64,000 nt of DNA from Spirochaetaceae bacterium (lineage in GTDB: Bacteria; Spirochaetota; Spirochaetia; Treponematales; Rectinemataceae). The notes under the pieces were generated by a model that had not been told where the DNA came from, ran no database searches, and was given only the letters and a program-made list of their open reading frames with translations. Position 1 is the stretch's first letter; every line of letters starts with the position of its first letter. Location: contig JANYKC010000012.1 in assembly GCA_025358255.1 (NCBI GenBank), forward strand, positions 22,404-86,403, in the 5' to 3' direction. The translations under genes and the position numbers were made by a program. Shown here in pieces: positions 28,938-36,561 of this stretch.

Positions 28938-29485
28938 GATCGGTATCTCGACTCGCGGCCGGTGCGGGATGCCCCTGCGGCTTTCAAGGATGACCTTGGT
29001 CAATTCCATGGCTCTGAATGCCTCGGCCAGCTTGTCCTTGGGGCAGAGCATCCGCCCCGTCACCGTGCCGAGGCGGTAGCACCAGTTGGCCGACATGAGG
29101 GGGGCTTATCCGGAGCTTGTCGTTCATTGTCCGCTTTGATCCGTGCCAGTCGCCGAAGTGCCCGTCCAGGGCCGAGAGGCTGGAGGTGTTGACAATGCTC
29201 CCATTGCCCGGCATGCGGGCGAAGACGTATTCGCAGGCTTCGCGGTACAGCGCAGCCTCGGGCATCTCCTCGAGGACGGAGAAGAGGCCGATGAAGCCGC
29301 CGCGTCCGGAAATCTCCATCGTGGCCTCGAGGGCACGCGCGTGGCTGCTGCCGTGGAACCAGCCAGCCCCGAAACCGATGCAGGCGAGGAGCTTGGCGGG
29401 CAGGTCGAGGGAATCGACCGCTATCATGCTGGCCACGTCCTCGGAGGGCGTGCCGAGGTCTTCCTCGTCCCCGCGCCACGGCCCG
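28938..29485 (-). pseudogene. DUF1152-like gene, 5'-truncated and frameshifted
   Basis: Two frames join to a single sensible protein. The upstream part reads GTPSEDVASMIAVD, LLACIGFGAGWFHGSSHA, GGFIGLFSVLEEMPEAALY and GSIVNTSSLSALDGHFGDWH. The reading then shifts at a run of six G (29099-29104) and continues as LMSANWCYRLGTVTGRMLC to a stop at 28938. With five G the frame would be intact. The pattern resembles DUF1152 proteins, whose first half (about 150 residues) is missing. The fragment runs into the end of the Nudix gene. The frameshift could be a sequencing error, but the missing 5' half cannot. Confidence 0.6.
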
Positions 29486-30172
29486 TCATATCTCGAACGC
29501 GTAGCCCTGGGCCTGGAGCCTCACGTAGGCCTCCTTGTCAAATCGGTAGAGCTGGGCCGCGCGATGGGCGACATCGATCTCCACCTCATCAAGGGGGACG
29601 AGGAGGCCGGTGGTGAGGATCTTCTTGCGGAAGTTGCGCTTGTCGAGCCCTTCGCAGAGGATGGTTTCGTAGAGGCGCTGCACCTGGGTGAGGGTGAACT
29701 TCTCCGGCAGGAATTCGAAGCCGAGGGGCTGGTTGCGCAGCTTGGACTGAAGGCGCATCAAGGCGAGGTCCAGGATGAGCCGGTGGTCGAAGGCGAGGGG
29801 GGGGGAGTCATCCACGGGGAACCAGGCCGCGCTCCGCGCGCCGGTGTCGGGACTGACCTTGTGCTCGAGGAGGTTGACGATGGCGAAATACGCCACCGTG
29901 ATCACGCGCTCGCGGGGATCGCGGCCAGGCTTCCCGAAGGTGGCCAGCTGTTCCAGGTAGAGGTCCGTGACCCCGGTCTCCTCGGCGAGCTCCCGGCGCG
30001 CCGATTGCCCCAGGTCCTCGTCGAGCTTGATGGATCCGCCAGGCAGGGCCCAGGAAAGGGCGAAGGGCTCGAGGTCGCGCTGGATGAGGAGGACCTTGAG
30101 CCCGCCGTCATCGAGGCCGAAGACCACGCAGTCGACCGTGACGGCTGGATGGGGATATTCGTAACTATACAT
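29486..30172 (-). CDS. Nudix hydrolase / NrtR-like regulator
   Basis: A 228-residue protein. The N-terminal Nudix domain has an intact box, [20 protein letters not shown] followed by ETGV (about 43-66), and the typical [12 protein letters not shown] start. The C-terminal ~80 residues ([32 protein letters not shown]) are the winged-helix half of the NrtR/Nudix-HTH family. NrtR proteins sense ADP-ribose and repress NAD-metabolism genes. Whether this one still hydrolyses ADP-ribose is open, since its Nudix box is complete. GGAGG precedes the ATG at 30172, inside the end of the ADP-ribosylglycohydrolase gene (8-bp overlap), so the two are one operon. Confidence 0.85.
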   Translation of the reverse strand: MYSYEYPHPAVTVDCVVFGLDDGGLKVLLIQRDLEPFALSWALPGGSIKLDEDLGQSARRELAEETGVTDLYLEQLATFGKPGRDPRERVITVAYFAIVNLLEHKVSPDTGARSAAWFPVDDSPPLAFDHRLILDLALMRLQSKLRNQPLGFEFLPEKFTLTQVQRLYETILCEGLDKRNFRKKILTTGLLVPLDEVEIDVAHRAAQLYRFDKEAYVRLQAQGYAFEI

Positions 30173-31022
30173 TGTTTTCCTCCAGGGGGGCGGTTTGGGC
30201 CGTTTCGGATCGCTCCAGGCCGATGCGTGCCGCGACGAGTCGCGATGCTTCGCTTGGGCGCCAGCGCCCGCAGTAGGCGAGGGTGATGCCGTACAGGCGC
30301 CCATCGAGGAGGCGGACCGCCGGCGCCAGGAGGCTGTCGGGCACCCCGCCGTAGAAGGCCTCCGCGATGGAACCCGAAATCGCCGCCTGGGTGTCGGCAT
30401 CGGCCCCGAGGGAGACGGCGTTGCGGATGGCATCCTCGAAACCCGACGAGTCGAGGAAGGCGATGAGCGCCTCGGGCATCGTGACCTGGCAGGTCTCGTC
30501 GAATCGCGCCTTGGGCCGGATCTCTTCCATGCTCGCCTTGAGGTCGTAACCGAAGCGTGCGGTCATCTCCCTCCGGATCGTGCCCTTGTCCGCCTTCTTG
30601 CGGGCCAGGAAGATGGCCAGGGCCGTGGCCTCGGCTCCCTTGATGCCCTCGGGGTGGTCGTGGGTGGGGAGGGCCGTGGCGCGTGCCGCGGCAAGGACCT
30701 CCTCCTCGGTCTCGAAGGCCCAGGCGACGGGGCTCACCCGCATGGCCGATCCATTGCCGTAGCTGTTGCAAGGCCCCTCGATCTGTCCATCCATCCAGCG
30801 ATGGAAGCGCTTGCCATAGCCCGAATCCATGTAGTGCCGTCCGACCCTTCGCATCGCCGTCCCGAAATCGCCATCGCCAAGGAGGGCGTCCGCCACGGCG
30901 CAGGTCATCACCGAGTCGTCCGTATAGGAAGACTCTCCCTGGAAGAGCTCGAAATCCTTGCGCTTGACCGGGTGGAATTCCCGGGTACTTCCGATGATGT
31001 CCCCGACTATGGCTCCAAGCAT
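30165..31022 (-). CDS. ADP-ribosylglycohydrolase family protein (DraG/ARH-like)
   Basis: A 285-residue protein beginning [16 protein letters not shown]. Metal-ligand motifs of the family are visible: YTDDSVMT near residue 33, [18 protein letters not shown] at ~86-103, and [20 protein letters not shown] at ~208-227, with the usual GG(D/A)xDT-type aspartates. These enzymes remove ADP-ribose from proteins or hydrolyse related ADP-ribose compounds. Pairing with an NrtR-like Nudix gene points to NAD/ADP-ribose turnover. A promoter with an operator-like palindrome lies 40 bases upstream. Confidence 0.9.
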   Translation of the reverse strand: MLGAIVGDIIGSTREFHPVKRKDFELFQGESSYTDDSVMTCAVADALLGDGDFGTAMRRVGRHYMDSGYGKRFHRWMDGQIEGPCNSYGNGSAMRVSPVAWAFETEEEVLAAARATALPTHDHPEGIKGAEATALAIFLARKKADKGTIRREMTARFGYDLKASMEEIRPKARFDETCQVTMPEALIAFLDSSGFEDAIRNAVSLGADADTQAAISGSIAEAFYGGVPDSLLAPAVRLLDGRLYGITLAYCGRWRPSEASRLVAARIGLERSETAQTAPLEENNV

Positions 31023-31062
31023 GTTGGACTCCTCGGCCGCGCTTCACGTGCGACCTCATGTG

Positions 31063-31102
31063 GTGTTTATAATACACTAAGACGGGAACGGCAAGGGCTT
31101 TT
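31063..31102 (-). promoter_or_regulatory. promoter and operator-like site of the ADP-ribosylglycohydrolase/Nudix operon
   Basis: On the minus strand TTGCCG, a 17-base spacer and TATAAA form a promoter. The -10 box lies within GTGTATTATAAACAC (31077-31063). The same GTGT-seven bases-ACAC motif occurs at 31441-31455, agreeing at 13 of 15 positions. The product of the operon, an NrtR-like protein, is the natural candidate to bind it. Confidence 0.55.
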
Positions 31103-31182
31103 CCTGCTTTCCGCCAGGGCACGATCTAGACTCCGGCCATGGGAAATGCCGCGCGGCTGCGAGGAAGCCGCGGCGCGCGAAT

Positions 31183-31410
31183 TCATGCATATCCCTTCCA
31201 TCGCCAGGCCCTGGGCAGGGCCGCTTCACCGAGGAAGGCACCCGAGATCCCGCAGGCCATGGCCACGAGGGCGAAGATCGTTGGCGGTCCGCCCGCGTAG
31301 CCGCGCCATGGTTCGGCCGACCCACGGCGATGGACGCGTGCGGCAAGGCCTTCGCCGCCAATGGCGCCGTCCTCGACCGGGACTTCGGCTAGGCCAGTGA
31401 TGTGGTCCAT
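31183..31410 (-). pseudogene. possible truncated PfkB-family kinase fragment
   Basis: A 75-residue frame with a good ribosome-binding site (AAAGGGA) and ATG at 31410. MDHITGLAEVPVEDG and YAGGPPTIFALVAMACGISG with FLGEAA resemble the first ~75 residues of PfkB-type sugar or nucleoside kinases (GxxGE start, GGxPxNxA segment). The rest of a ~300-residue kinase is absent. The divergent promoter region at 31.43 kb would drive it. It could instead be an unrelated small protein. Confidence 0.35.
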
Positions 31411-31432
31411 GCCATATCCCTTTTATAATGAA

Positions 31433-31462
31433 TTGACAAAGTGTACATAATACACGATTATA
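31433..31462 (+). promoter_or_regulatory. promoter with operator-like palindrome in its spacer
   Basis: TTGACA (31433-31438) is followed after 17 bases by GATTAT (or after 18 by ATTATA). The spacer holds GTGTACATAATACAC (31441-31455), the same motif as before the ADP-ribosylglycohydrolase gene. A minus-strand promoter (TTATGT-17-TATAAA) overlaps it, so one bound protein could block both directions. Confidence 0.6.
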
Positions 31463-31489
31463 GGACAACCCAAGGGTCAAGGGGAAAGC

Positions 31490-31907
31490 ATGCGCCACCT
31501 AACGCAGATCGGCGACTCGATCTTCGACAATGGCAGCTATGTCCCCGATGAGGACTGCCTCGAGGCCCAGCTACGCGACCAGCTCGGGCAGGCCGACCGG
31601 GTGACCTGCCTCGCCGTGATGACCGGCATCCAGGCGGACTTCCGGGCAAGCTATCGCAAGCTCCTTGACGCAGTGGCCTCCTGCGGCCTTCCCTTCATGG
31701 TCTGCACCATCTATGATTCGGTTCCGCGCCTCGAGCCCGAGTGCCGGATGGCCTTACTGACCGGCAATTGCCAGGGCAGTGGGCATCTTCAACGACGTCA
31801 TCCTGCGCGAGCCCTCGTCCCGGGGCGGGCTCAGGATAGCGCGGGCCATCAAGGGCGCCCTCGATTCAGGATCCTTCACGAAGGGCCGGACCACTGTTTT
31901 TACCTGA
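31490..31907 (+). pseudogene. SGNH/GDSL hydrolase-like gene with internal deletion and frameshift
   Basis: The start MRHLTQIGDSIFDNGSYVP holds the GDS nucleophile motif of SGNH hydrolases. The segment that should carry the conserved GxND block is missing: DRVTCLAVMTG runs straight into IQADFRASYRKLL. After GLPFMVCTIYDSVP and RMAL the reading frame shifts. The rest continues in another frame as VGIFNDVILREPSSRGGLRI to TGA at 31905-31907. About 50 residues of a ~200-residue family are lost, so it is almost surely inactive. Confidence 0.6.
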
Positions 31908-31932
31908 CGACTTGACCATTGGGAGGCGAGGC

Positions 31933-32427
31933 ATGGGCACGGAGATCGAGCGAAAATTCCTGGTGGATACGCTGTTGTGGCGGCCGGCCGACGCAGGGAC
32001 GAGGATCACCCAAGGCTACCTTTGCTCCGAGAAGGGGCGCACGGTCCGCATCCGCATCTTCGGGGACGAGGCGCGCCTCACGGTCAAGGGCGCGACCGAC
32101 GGCATCTCCCGGGCGGAGTACGAGTACCCCATCCCCGCCGCAGACGCACGCGAGATCCTCGAAAGGCTATGCGAGCGTCCCTTCATCGACAAGACCCGCT
32201 ACCTTGCCGCCTTCGCGGGAAGGACCTGGGAGGTCGACGTCTTCCATGGCGACAACGAAGGCCTCGTGATGGCGGAGATCGAGCTGGACTCGGCGGACGC
32301 CACGGTCGAGCTCCCGCCTTGGGCGTGGAAGGAAGTCTCGGACGATCCCCGCTACTTCAACTCCAAGCTCGCGAAACGGCCGTTCTCCACCTGGAGCCGG
32401 GATGGCGCTGGGGCCGCGCCGGCCTAG
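31933..32427 (+). CDS. CYTH domain protein (triphosphatase/adenylate cyclase-like)
   Basis: A 164-residue protein with the CYTH signature EIERKFLV (ExExK, residues 4-11) at the N-terminus. Tunnel-fold features follow: GRTVRIRIFGDEARLTVKG, RAEYEYPI, KTRYLAAFAGRTWEVDVFHG and LVMAEIEL, with alternating charged residues lining the tunnel. Small stand-alone CYTH proteins usually cleave inorganic or organic triphosphates with a divalent metal. I chose ATG 31933, which has GGGAGG upstream, over a start seven codons earlier. The gene follows the broken SGNH gene and may share the operator-bearing promoter at 31.43 kb. Confidence 0.88.
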   Translation: MGTEIERKFLVDTLLWRPADAGTRITQGYLCSEKGRTVRIRIFGDEARLTVKGATDGISRAEYEYPIPAADAREILERLCERPFIDKTRYLAAFAGRTWEVDVFHGDNEGLVMAEIELDSADATVELPPWAWKEVSDDPRYFNSKLAKRPFSTWSRDGAGAAPA

Positions 32428-32780
32428 ATCCCGAAGGCCTGGCCCACCTTCACGAAGCCCTGGAAGTAGGACAGCCACATCTTGGCCTTGGTGTCCTCGT
32501 CGAAACGCAAGTCTACGCCGCCGCATTCGCAGTCCTGGAAGATGAGGTCGGCCCGGTGGCAATGCTCCTCCATCTGCCGGGGCGAGCAGTGCTGCGAATC
32601 CGTCATGCAGCACACGGAGTTCCTGCCTTCCCTGGAGAAGAGGATGCCGAAGGACGGCGTGATCATGGAGCCCGACAGGATGTGGATCTGCTGGATGAGC
32701 TCGACCTGCCAGCCCTGCCAGGTGAAGGCGACGTTCGGTTCCATGGGCATGGGCTCGAAGAAGGTCTCGAGTGTGGCCAC
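32424..32780 (-). CDS. C-terminal half of an MBL-fold metallohydrolase (probably truncated)
   Basis: 118 residues starting at a GTG with GGAGG four bases upstream; an in-frame stop lies nine codons or fewer further up, so it cannot be longer. VAFTWQGWQVELIQQIHI, SFGILFSREG and RADLIFQDCECGG resemble the second half of MBL-fold hydrolases (late His/Asp ligands). The HxHxDH half is absent, so the enzyme site is incomplete. It may be a remnant, although the start signals look functional. It converges on the CYTH gene with a four-base overlap of ends. Confidence 0.45.
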   Translation of the reverse strand: MATLETFFEPMPMEPNVAFTWQGWQVELIQQIHILSGSMITPSFGILFSREGRNSVCCMTDSQHCSPRQMEEHCHRADLIFQDCECGGVDLRFDEDTKAKMWLSYFQGFVKVGQAFGI

Positions 32781-32856
32781 GAGGCCTCCATGGATTCAAG
32801 GCCGGCCTTGCGCTCCCGGGGCTGGCGTTCCACCTTTCATGCGTCATACTGTGAGC

Positions 32857-33435
32857 ATGAAGCCAATACCAACCTTCGACCATGACGTCCATGCCTTCAT
32901 CAAGGCTCGGTGGAGCCCGATGGCCTTCGACGAAGGCCTGCTTGGACAGGAGGCTATCCTCTCGCTTTTCGAGGCGGCGAGATGGGCCGCCTCCGCCTCC
33001 AACGGCCAACCGTGGCGCTTTGTCTGGTCCCAGCGCGACGGAAGCGAACTCCACAAGAGGCTTGTCGCCTGCCTCAAGCCCGGCAACGATGTATGGGCAC
33101 CCAAGGCGCCCCTCCTCATCCTCACCGTGACGCGGACGACACGGGAGCGCGACGGAGCTCCCCATCCCTGGGCCCTGTACGACCTTGGCCTTGCCATGGG
33201 CAACCTCACGGCCCAGGCCAGCTCCATGGGGCTCCTTGTCCATAACATGGCCGGCTTCTTCCCGGAGAAGGCGAAGGAGCTTTTTTCGCTGCCGGCCGAC
33301 CATGAGCCCGTCACGATGGTCGCCGTGGGCAGGTTGGGCGATCCGGAGGGCCTTCCCGAGAAGCTGCGCGCCCGTGAGCTTGCCGAGCGGACGAGGAAGC
33401 CCTTGTCCGAGATCTTCCTGGGCCAGTCGCCCTGA
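32857..33435 (+). CDS. nitroreductase family protein
   Basis: A 192-residue protein of the FMN-dependent nitroreductase fold: FIKARWSPMAFDE (the N-terminal RxS FMN-phosphate segment), LFEAARWAASASNGQPWRFV at ~40-59, YDLGLAMGNLTAQASSMGLL in the middle and VAVGRLGDPEGLPEKLR near the end. Such enzymes reduce nitro or quinone compounds with NAD(P)H. The ATG at 32857 has no Shine-Dalgarno, but CATACT lies six bases before it, again consistent with a leaderless message. Confidence 0.9.
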   Translation: MKPIPTFDHDVHAFIKARWSPMAFDEGLLGQEAILSLFEAARWAASASNGQPWRFVWSQRDGSELHKRLVACLKPGNDVWAPKAPLLILTVTRTTRERDGAPHPWALYDLGLAMGNLTAQASSMGLLVHNMAGFFPEKAKELFSLPADHEPVTMVAVGRLGDPEGLPEKLRARELAERTRKPLSEIFLGQSP

Positions 33436-33469
33436 CCCGTCCGGACCGGGGCGGGATCCACCCTTCCAT

Positions 33470-33679
33470 GGAGCCATCTGCATGATATGGGCCTTGATAT
33501 CACCCAATACCGGAGCATCGTCTCCCTGCACGGGGCCAGGACCATCCATGTCCACATCAAGTAGCTGGGGGAGCGGGGAAGCTGGTTCATGGAAGAGTCC
33601 CTGGGACGCGCCGAGGAGGTCCTTCCCAGGCTCCTCGCATACGGCAGGCCGGACGCAGGAACTTTTCCTTCCGTCTGAT
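33470..33679 (+). pseudogene. possible decayed gene remnant with in-frame TAG
   Basis: One frame reads HDMGLDITQYRSIVSLHGAR then TIHVHIK, a TAG stop, and continues LGERGSWFMEESLGRAEEVL, PRLLAYGRPDAG to TGA at 33677-33679. The first part vaguely recalls the last helix and strand of histidine-kinase ATPase domains (GL..SIV.LHGG.I.V). No start or promoter is visible. I treat it as a remnant at low confidence. Confidence 0.25.
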
Positions 33680-33712
33680 ATACTGGCCGTCAGGAAAGAA
33701 AAAGGAAGTGCC

Positions 33713-34528
33713 GTGACGAACAATGAGGGGATAGCTCCCGGTTCAGACAAGATCCAGGCCGAGGGCTTTTCCTTCACCCTGTCGCGCGTCGTGGATAACG
33801 CCGATTGCCTGGTTATCAAGCTCGATGGCTATTACCTCCACGAAGGCGGGGCCACCCTCACCAGGATCCTCGATTGCTGCCTGCGGGCCGGTTTTTCCAT
33901 CTTCATCTTCCGCCTGGACCTGGGGCGCTTCGATCCCGGCGAGTTCAAGATCGCCTGGAAGAAGATCGCGCTGAACGACGGCCGAATGGCCTTCGCGGGC
34001 ATCGAGTGGAGGCATATGGAGGCCTTCAAGGAGAGCGGCCTCGACGACATCCTGCTTTTCGCGAAGACAGTGGACGAGGCGGTGCGGCTCTGCAGGGAGG
34101 CTCCGGCTTTCGAGAACGCGAAGCTGCGCGATGAGATAGATGAGGCCACGGGAAAGGACCCGGAAGGGCTCGGGCTCAGCTACCTGCGCGTCGCGGAAGG
34201 CCTGGTCGTCCGCGTGGCGGGTGTCCTCGACGGGACGACCATGGGGACCTTCGAGGCCAAGATAAGGAAGGCGGTCGAGCTGGGCCATTCCCGCCTCGTC
34301 TTCGACCTCATGAAGGTCGAGCGCTGGGGTGGCGACAAGACGCTCCTGGCCCTGGAAGGCATCGTGCGCGCGGCGCTCAGGAAGGGCGGCAACGTTGCCC
34401 TGGCGCGCCTTCGCGAGCCAGAAAGGAAGAAGCACGAAGGCTCAGGTGCCGTCCGCGCCCTCAGGATCTTCGCCACCATCGAGGATGCCCTCGCCTTCGT
34501 CGCCGACCGGGGAAGCGCGCGTTTCTGA
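33713..34528 (+). CDS. protein with two STAS-like domains
   Basis: A 271-residue cytoplasmic protein starting at a GTG with AAAGGAAG upstream. It appears to hold two STAS-like units. The first (~12-110) has CLVIKLDGYYLHEGGATLTR; the second (~160-262) has VRVAGVLDGTTMGTFEAKIR, GHSRLVFDLMKVERW and an ending RIFATIEDALAFV, typical of anti-sigma-factor antagonists. The serine normally phosphorylated by an anti-sigma kinase (in the SSxG-type loop) is not evident: the second unit has WGGDK there. It may be a scaffold for partner switching; a functional link to the Sia proteins is possible but not shown. Confidence 0.7.
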   Translation: MTNNEGIAPGSDKIQAEGFSFTLSRVVDNADCLVIKLDGYYLHEGGATLTRILDCCLRAGFSIFIFRLDLGRFDPGEFKIAWKKIALNDGRMAFAGIEWRHMEAFKESGLDDILLFAKTVDEAVRLCREAPAFENAKLRDEIDEATGKDPEGLGLSYLRVAEGLVVRVAGVLDGTTMGTFEAKIRKAVELGHSRLVFDLMKVERWGGDKTLLALEGIVRAALRKGGNVALARLREPERKKHEGSGAVRALRIFATIEDALAFVADRGSARF

Positions 34529-34559
34529 CCGGTCGTCCCCGAAACGCTGCGGCGGCAGG

Positions 34560-34961
34560 CTGTCCACGGGATCGAGCTCCTCGATCTCCCCTGCGAAGCC
34601 CAGGTGGAACGGGAGATGCCCGCCCAGCAGTGCACCGTCCAACCGTCTGTCCAGCCCCGCGTTTCCATGTAGAACCGCAGGACGCGCCGTGCGTCGCGGA
34701 TCGAGGGCAGGCGACCCCTCAGGCCGATCCGGGCCAGCTGCGCCTTGTCCTCCAGGTCATGGAAGGAGAGCCTGAGCACGCGTTCGAAGGACGATCGGAC
34801 CACGGGGTCCAGGCGCTCGCCACTTTCCGCCGCGCGGTGGAAGGGGCGGGGATTGCCGATGGATATGCAGGCGCGGTACGCGGCTCGCCCCTGCCCAGCC
34901 GCGCCACGAGCTCTTTCTGTCCGTAGACCTCGACTCCCGGGGACACCTTGCCGGTGTTCAT
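34560..34961 (-). pseudogene. tyrosine phosphatase gene broken by frameshifts
   Basis: It begins MNTGKVSPGVEVYGQKELVA at an ATG at 34961. It then changes frame near 34885 and continues as CISIGNPRPFHRAAESGERL, LRLSFHDLEDKAQLARI and RFYMETRGWTDGWTVHCWAG-ISRST. HCWAGISRS is the PTP signature (HCxxGxxRS) with the catalytic Cys. Directly after it the expected helical end of the domain is missing and the frame changes again. With at least two shifts and no C-terminal part it should be inactive. It is convergent with the STAS gene. Confidence 0.6.
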
Positions 34962-34979
34962 CCTGCATTCCCGCGTGGA

Positions 34980-35777
34980 TCAGGCTGTGGCGACCGCAGC
35001 CCATTGCTTGAGCCTCGATTCGATGAAGTCCAGGCAAAGCTCATGCTCGGCCTTGCCCCTTCCCTTCACGGGTATCGGGTCCCCGAACTCGATGTGGATG
35101 AGCTTCTCGCGGTGGACGGGGCCAAAGCCCCTGAAGATGCCGCTGGAGCCCCAGTAATCGGTCTTGAGCGCCACCGGCATGACGCGGACTCCTGCCCTCG
35201 CGGCGAGCTTTATCCCCAGGCTGTTGAAGCCTTCGCGTTTCCATTCCAGGGTCCTGGTGCCCTGGGGGAAGATGATGACGGAGATGCCCGCCTGAAGGCG
35301 TGCGGGGCCATCGCGGAGGACGAGTTCGAGGTCGGCCCGCGGATCCTTGCGCGAGACAGCGATGGGATCACGCGAGCGCATGATGGGGCCCCAGAAAAAG
35401 CCCTTGGTGAGTTTTCTCTTCACCACGTAGGTGACCGGCTTGAGGGGGCGGATGAGGCCGGGGAGGACGAGTGTCTCGAGGGTGCTCATGTGGTTCGCCA
35501 CCAGGACAAGGGGGCCTTCCGCGGAGCGGACCTTGTCCATGCCCTCGATGAGGAACCTCGCCTTGCAGCGCTCGAGGTTCCTGATGATCTCGAAGGACGA
35601 CGCGGCCCAGGCTTCATCGTCGTACCTGCCATGAAGCGCGAGGGACCTGCTCCGGAGGATGGTCGCGAAAAAATGGCAGTACACGCTCCAGCGCGTATTG
35701 AGGAGGACCTTTTCGCTCAAGGCCTGGGGCAGGCCCTCCGCGGTGGCGTAGCGGTCGCCGGGAAAGAAATCGGTCAT
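34980..35777 (-). CDS. 1-acyl-sn-glycerol-3-phosphate acyltransferase-like (PlsC family)
   Basis: A 265-residue protein with the PlsC-family blocks: LVLVANHMSTLETLVLPGLI (~95-114), FFWGPIMRSRDPIAVSR, ISVIIFPQGTRT (~166-177) and VRVMPVALKTDYW. These enzymes acylate lysophosphatidic acid at the membrane. Two catalytic blocks differ from the textbook form: HX4D is HX4E here and FPEGTR is FPQGTR, so substrate or mechanism may be changed. The ATG at 35777 follows GGGGGAGG. It lies 31 bases behind the DUF1707/LiaF-like gene and is probably in the same operon. Confidence 0.85.
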   Translation of the reverse strand: MTDFFPGDRYATAEGLPQALSEKVLLNTRWSVYCHFFATILRSRSLALHGRYDDEAWAASSFEIIRNLERCKARFLIEGMDKVRSAEGPLVLVANHMSTLETLVLPGLIRPLKPVTYVVKRKLTKGFFWGPIMRSRDPIAVSRKDPRADLELVLRDGPARLQAGISVIIFPQGTRTLEWKREGFNSLGIKLAARAGVRVMPVALKTDYWGSSGIFRGFGPVHREKLIHIEFGDPIPVKGRGKAEHELCLDFIESRLKQWAAVATA

Positions 35778-35808
35778 GGGCAGCCTCCCCCTTCCGGATG
35801 GTCTGGAT

Positions 35809-36402
35809 TCAGGAGCGGACTCGGACACCGACCCCGCCGAACACGGCCAGGCCCTCGATCCTGACCAAGGGCGCCGAGTCGGGGGCGTCAGGCGTTTCAC
35901 GATGGTCAAAACCGCCGAAAATGCCGATGCCTCGCACCTCAAGGCGCATGTCGGGCGGCACAGTCACGTCGACGCCGCCGAATACAGCCATGACATGTAT
36001 CGTGAGGCCTTCGGGCGGGACCACGGCCCTGCGGAGGTCGATGTTGGCGCCGCCGAAGACACAAAGGGTCTGGAGCTTGCGTGGCGCGCGCCAGATGCCC
36101 TTGCGGTCCGAGCCGCCGAAGATGCAGATGGCATGCTCGGTCTCCTTCACGCTTTCAGTGCTGACCCGCCAGCCCGTCGCGCCGCTTTTGGCCACCGGCA
36201 GCTGTTTCCCGACGACATCGGGCAGGTCGACGATGGCGGAGAGTATCTCGGCCTTGTTGGCCGCCTTGGTGACGAGGATCGTGCGGCGCTCGAAGTCCTC
36301 GAGGCCCAGGCTCTCCTGCGAAAAGCGCTCGACAAGCCCGTCCATCACTTGTTCGCGAAAGGCCTCGACCGGCAGCGTCTCGATGTTCGCCAGTTCCTTC
36401 AT
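35809..36402 (-). CDS. DUF1707/LiaF-like cell-envelope stress protein
   Basis: A 197-residue protein. The N-terminal ~60 residues (FREQVMDGLVERFSQESLGL, DFERRTILVTKAANKAEI) form a DUF1707/SHOCT-like helical unit. The C-terminal part is the repeated beta pattern of LiaF_C: AICIFGGSDRKG, TLCVFGGANIDLRRA, VMAVFGGVDVTVP, GIGIFGGFDHR and LAVFGGVGV. The five FGG turns are clear. LiaF-type proteins dampen envelope stress signalling in Firmicutes; the role in spirochaetes is unknown. No membrane helices are present, unlike full LiaF. GGGGAGG precedes the ATG. Confidence 0.8.
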   Translation of the reverse strand: MKELANIETLPVEAFREQVMDGLVERFSQESLGLEDFERRTILVTKAANKAEILSAIVDLPDVVGKQLPVAKSGATGWRVSTESVKETEHAICIFGGSDRKGIWRAPRKLQTLCVFGGANIDLRRAVVPPEGLTIHVMAVFGGVDVTVPPDMRLEVRGIGIFGGFDHRETPDAPDSAPLVRIEGLAVFGGVGVRVRS

Positions 36403-36546
36403 GGTTCCTCCCCGGGGCCTTCGTACGGAACCTCCAGCCATAAGGAGCGTCGCCGACTTGCCCGCGCTACGAATATACTCCCGGTCCTGAGCTTTCGGTA
36501 AGGCCGACCGGCACGGCCGGCACTCGATTGATCGGCGTTTAGGGTC

Positions 36547-36552
36547 TATACT
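36547..36552 (+). promoter_or_regulatory. -10 element just before the EF-G2 start
   Basis: TATACT ends nine bases before the ATG and there is no Shine-Dalgarno, so transcription would begin about three bases upstream of the start codon. A clear -35 box is not seen. Confidence 0.4.
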
Positions 36553-36561
36553 TCCACCCCC

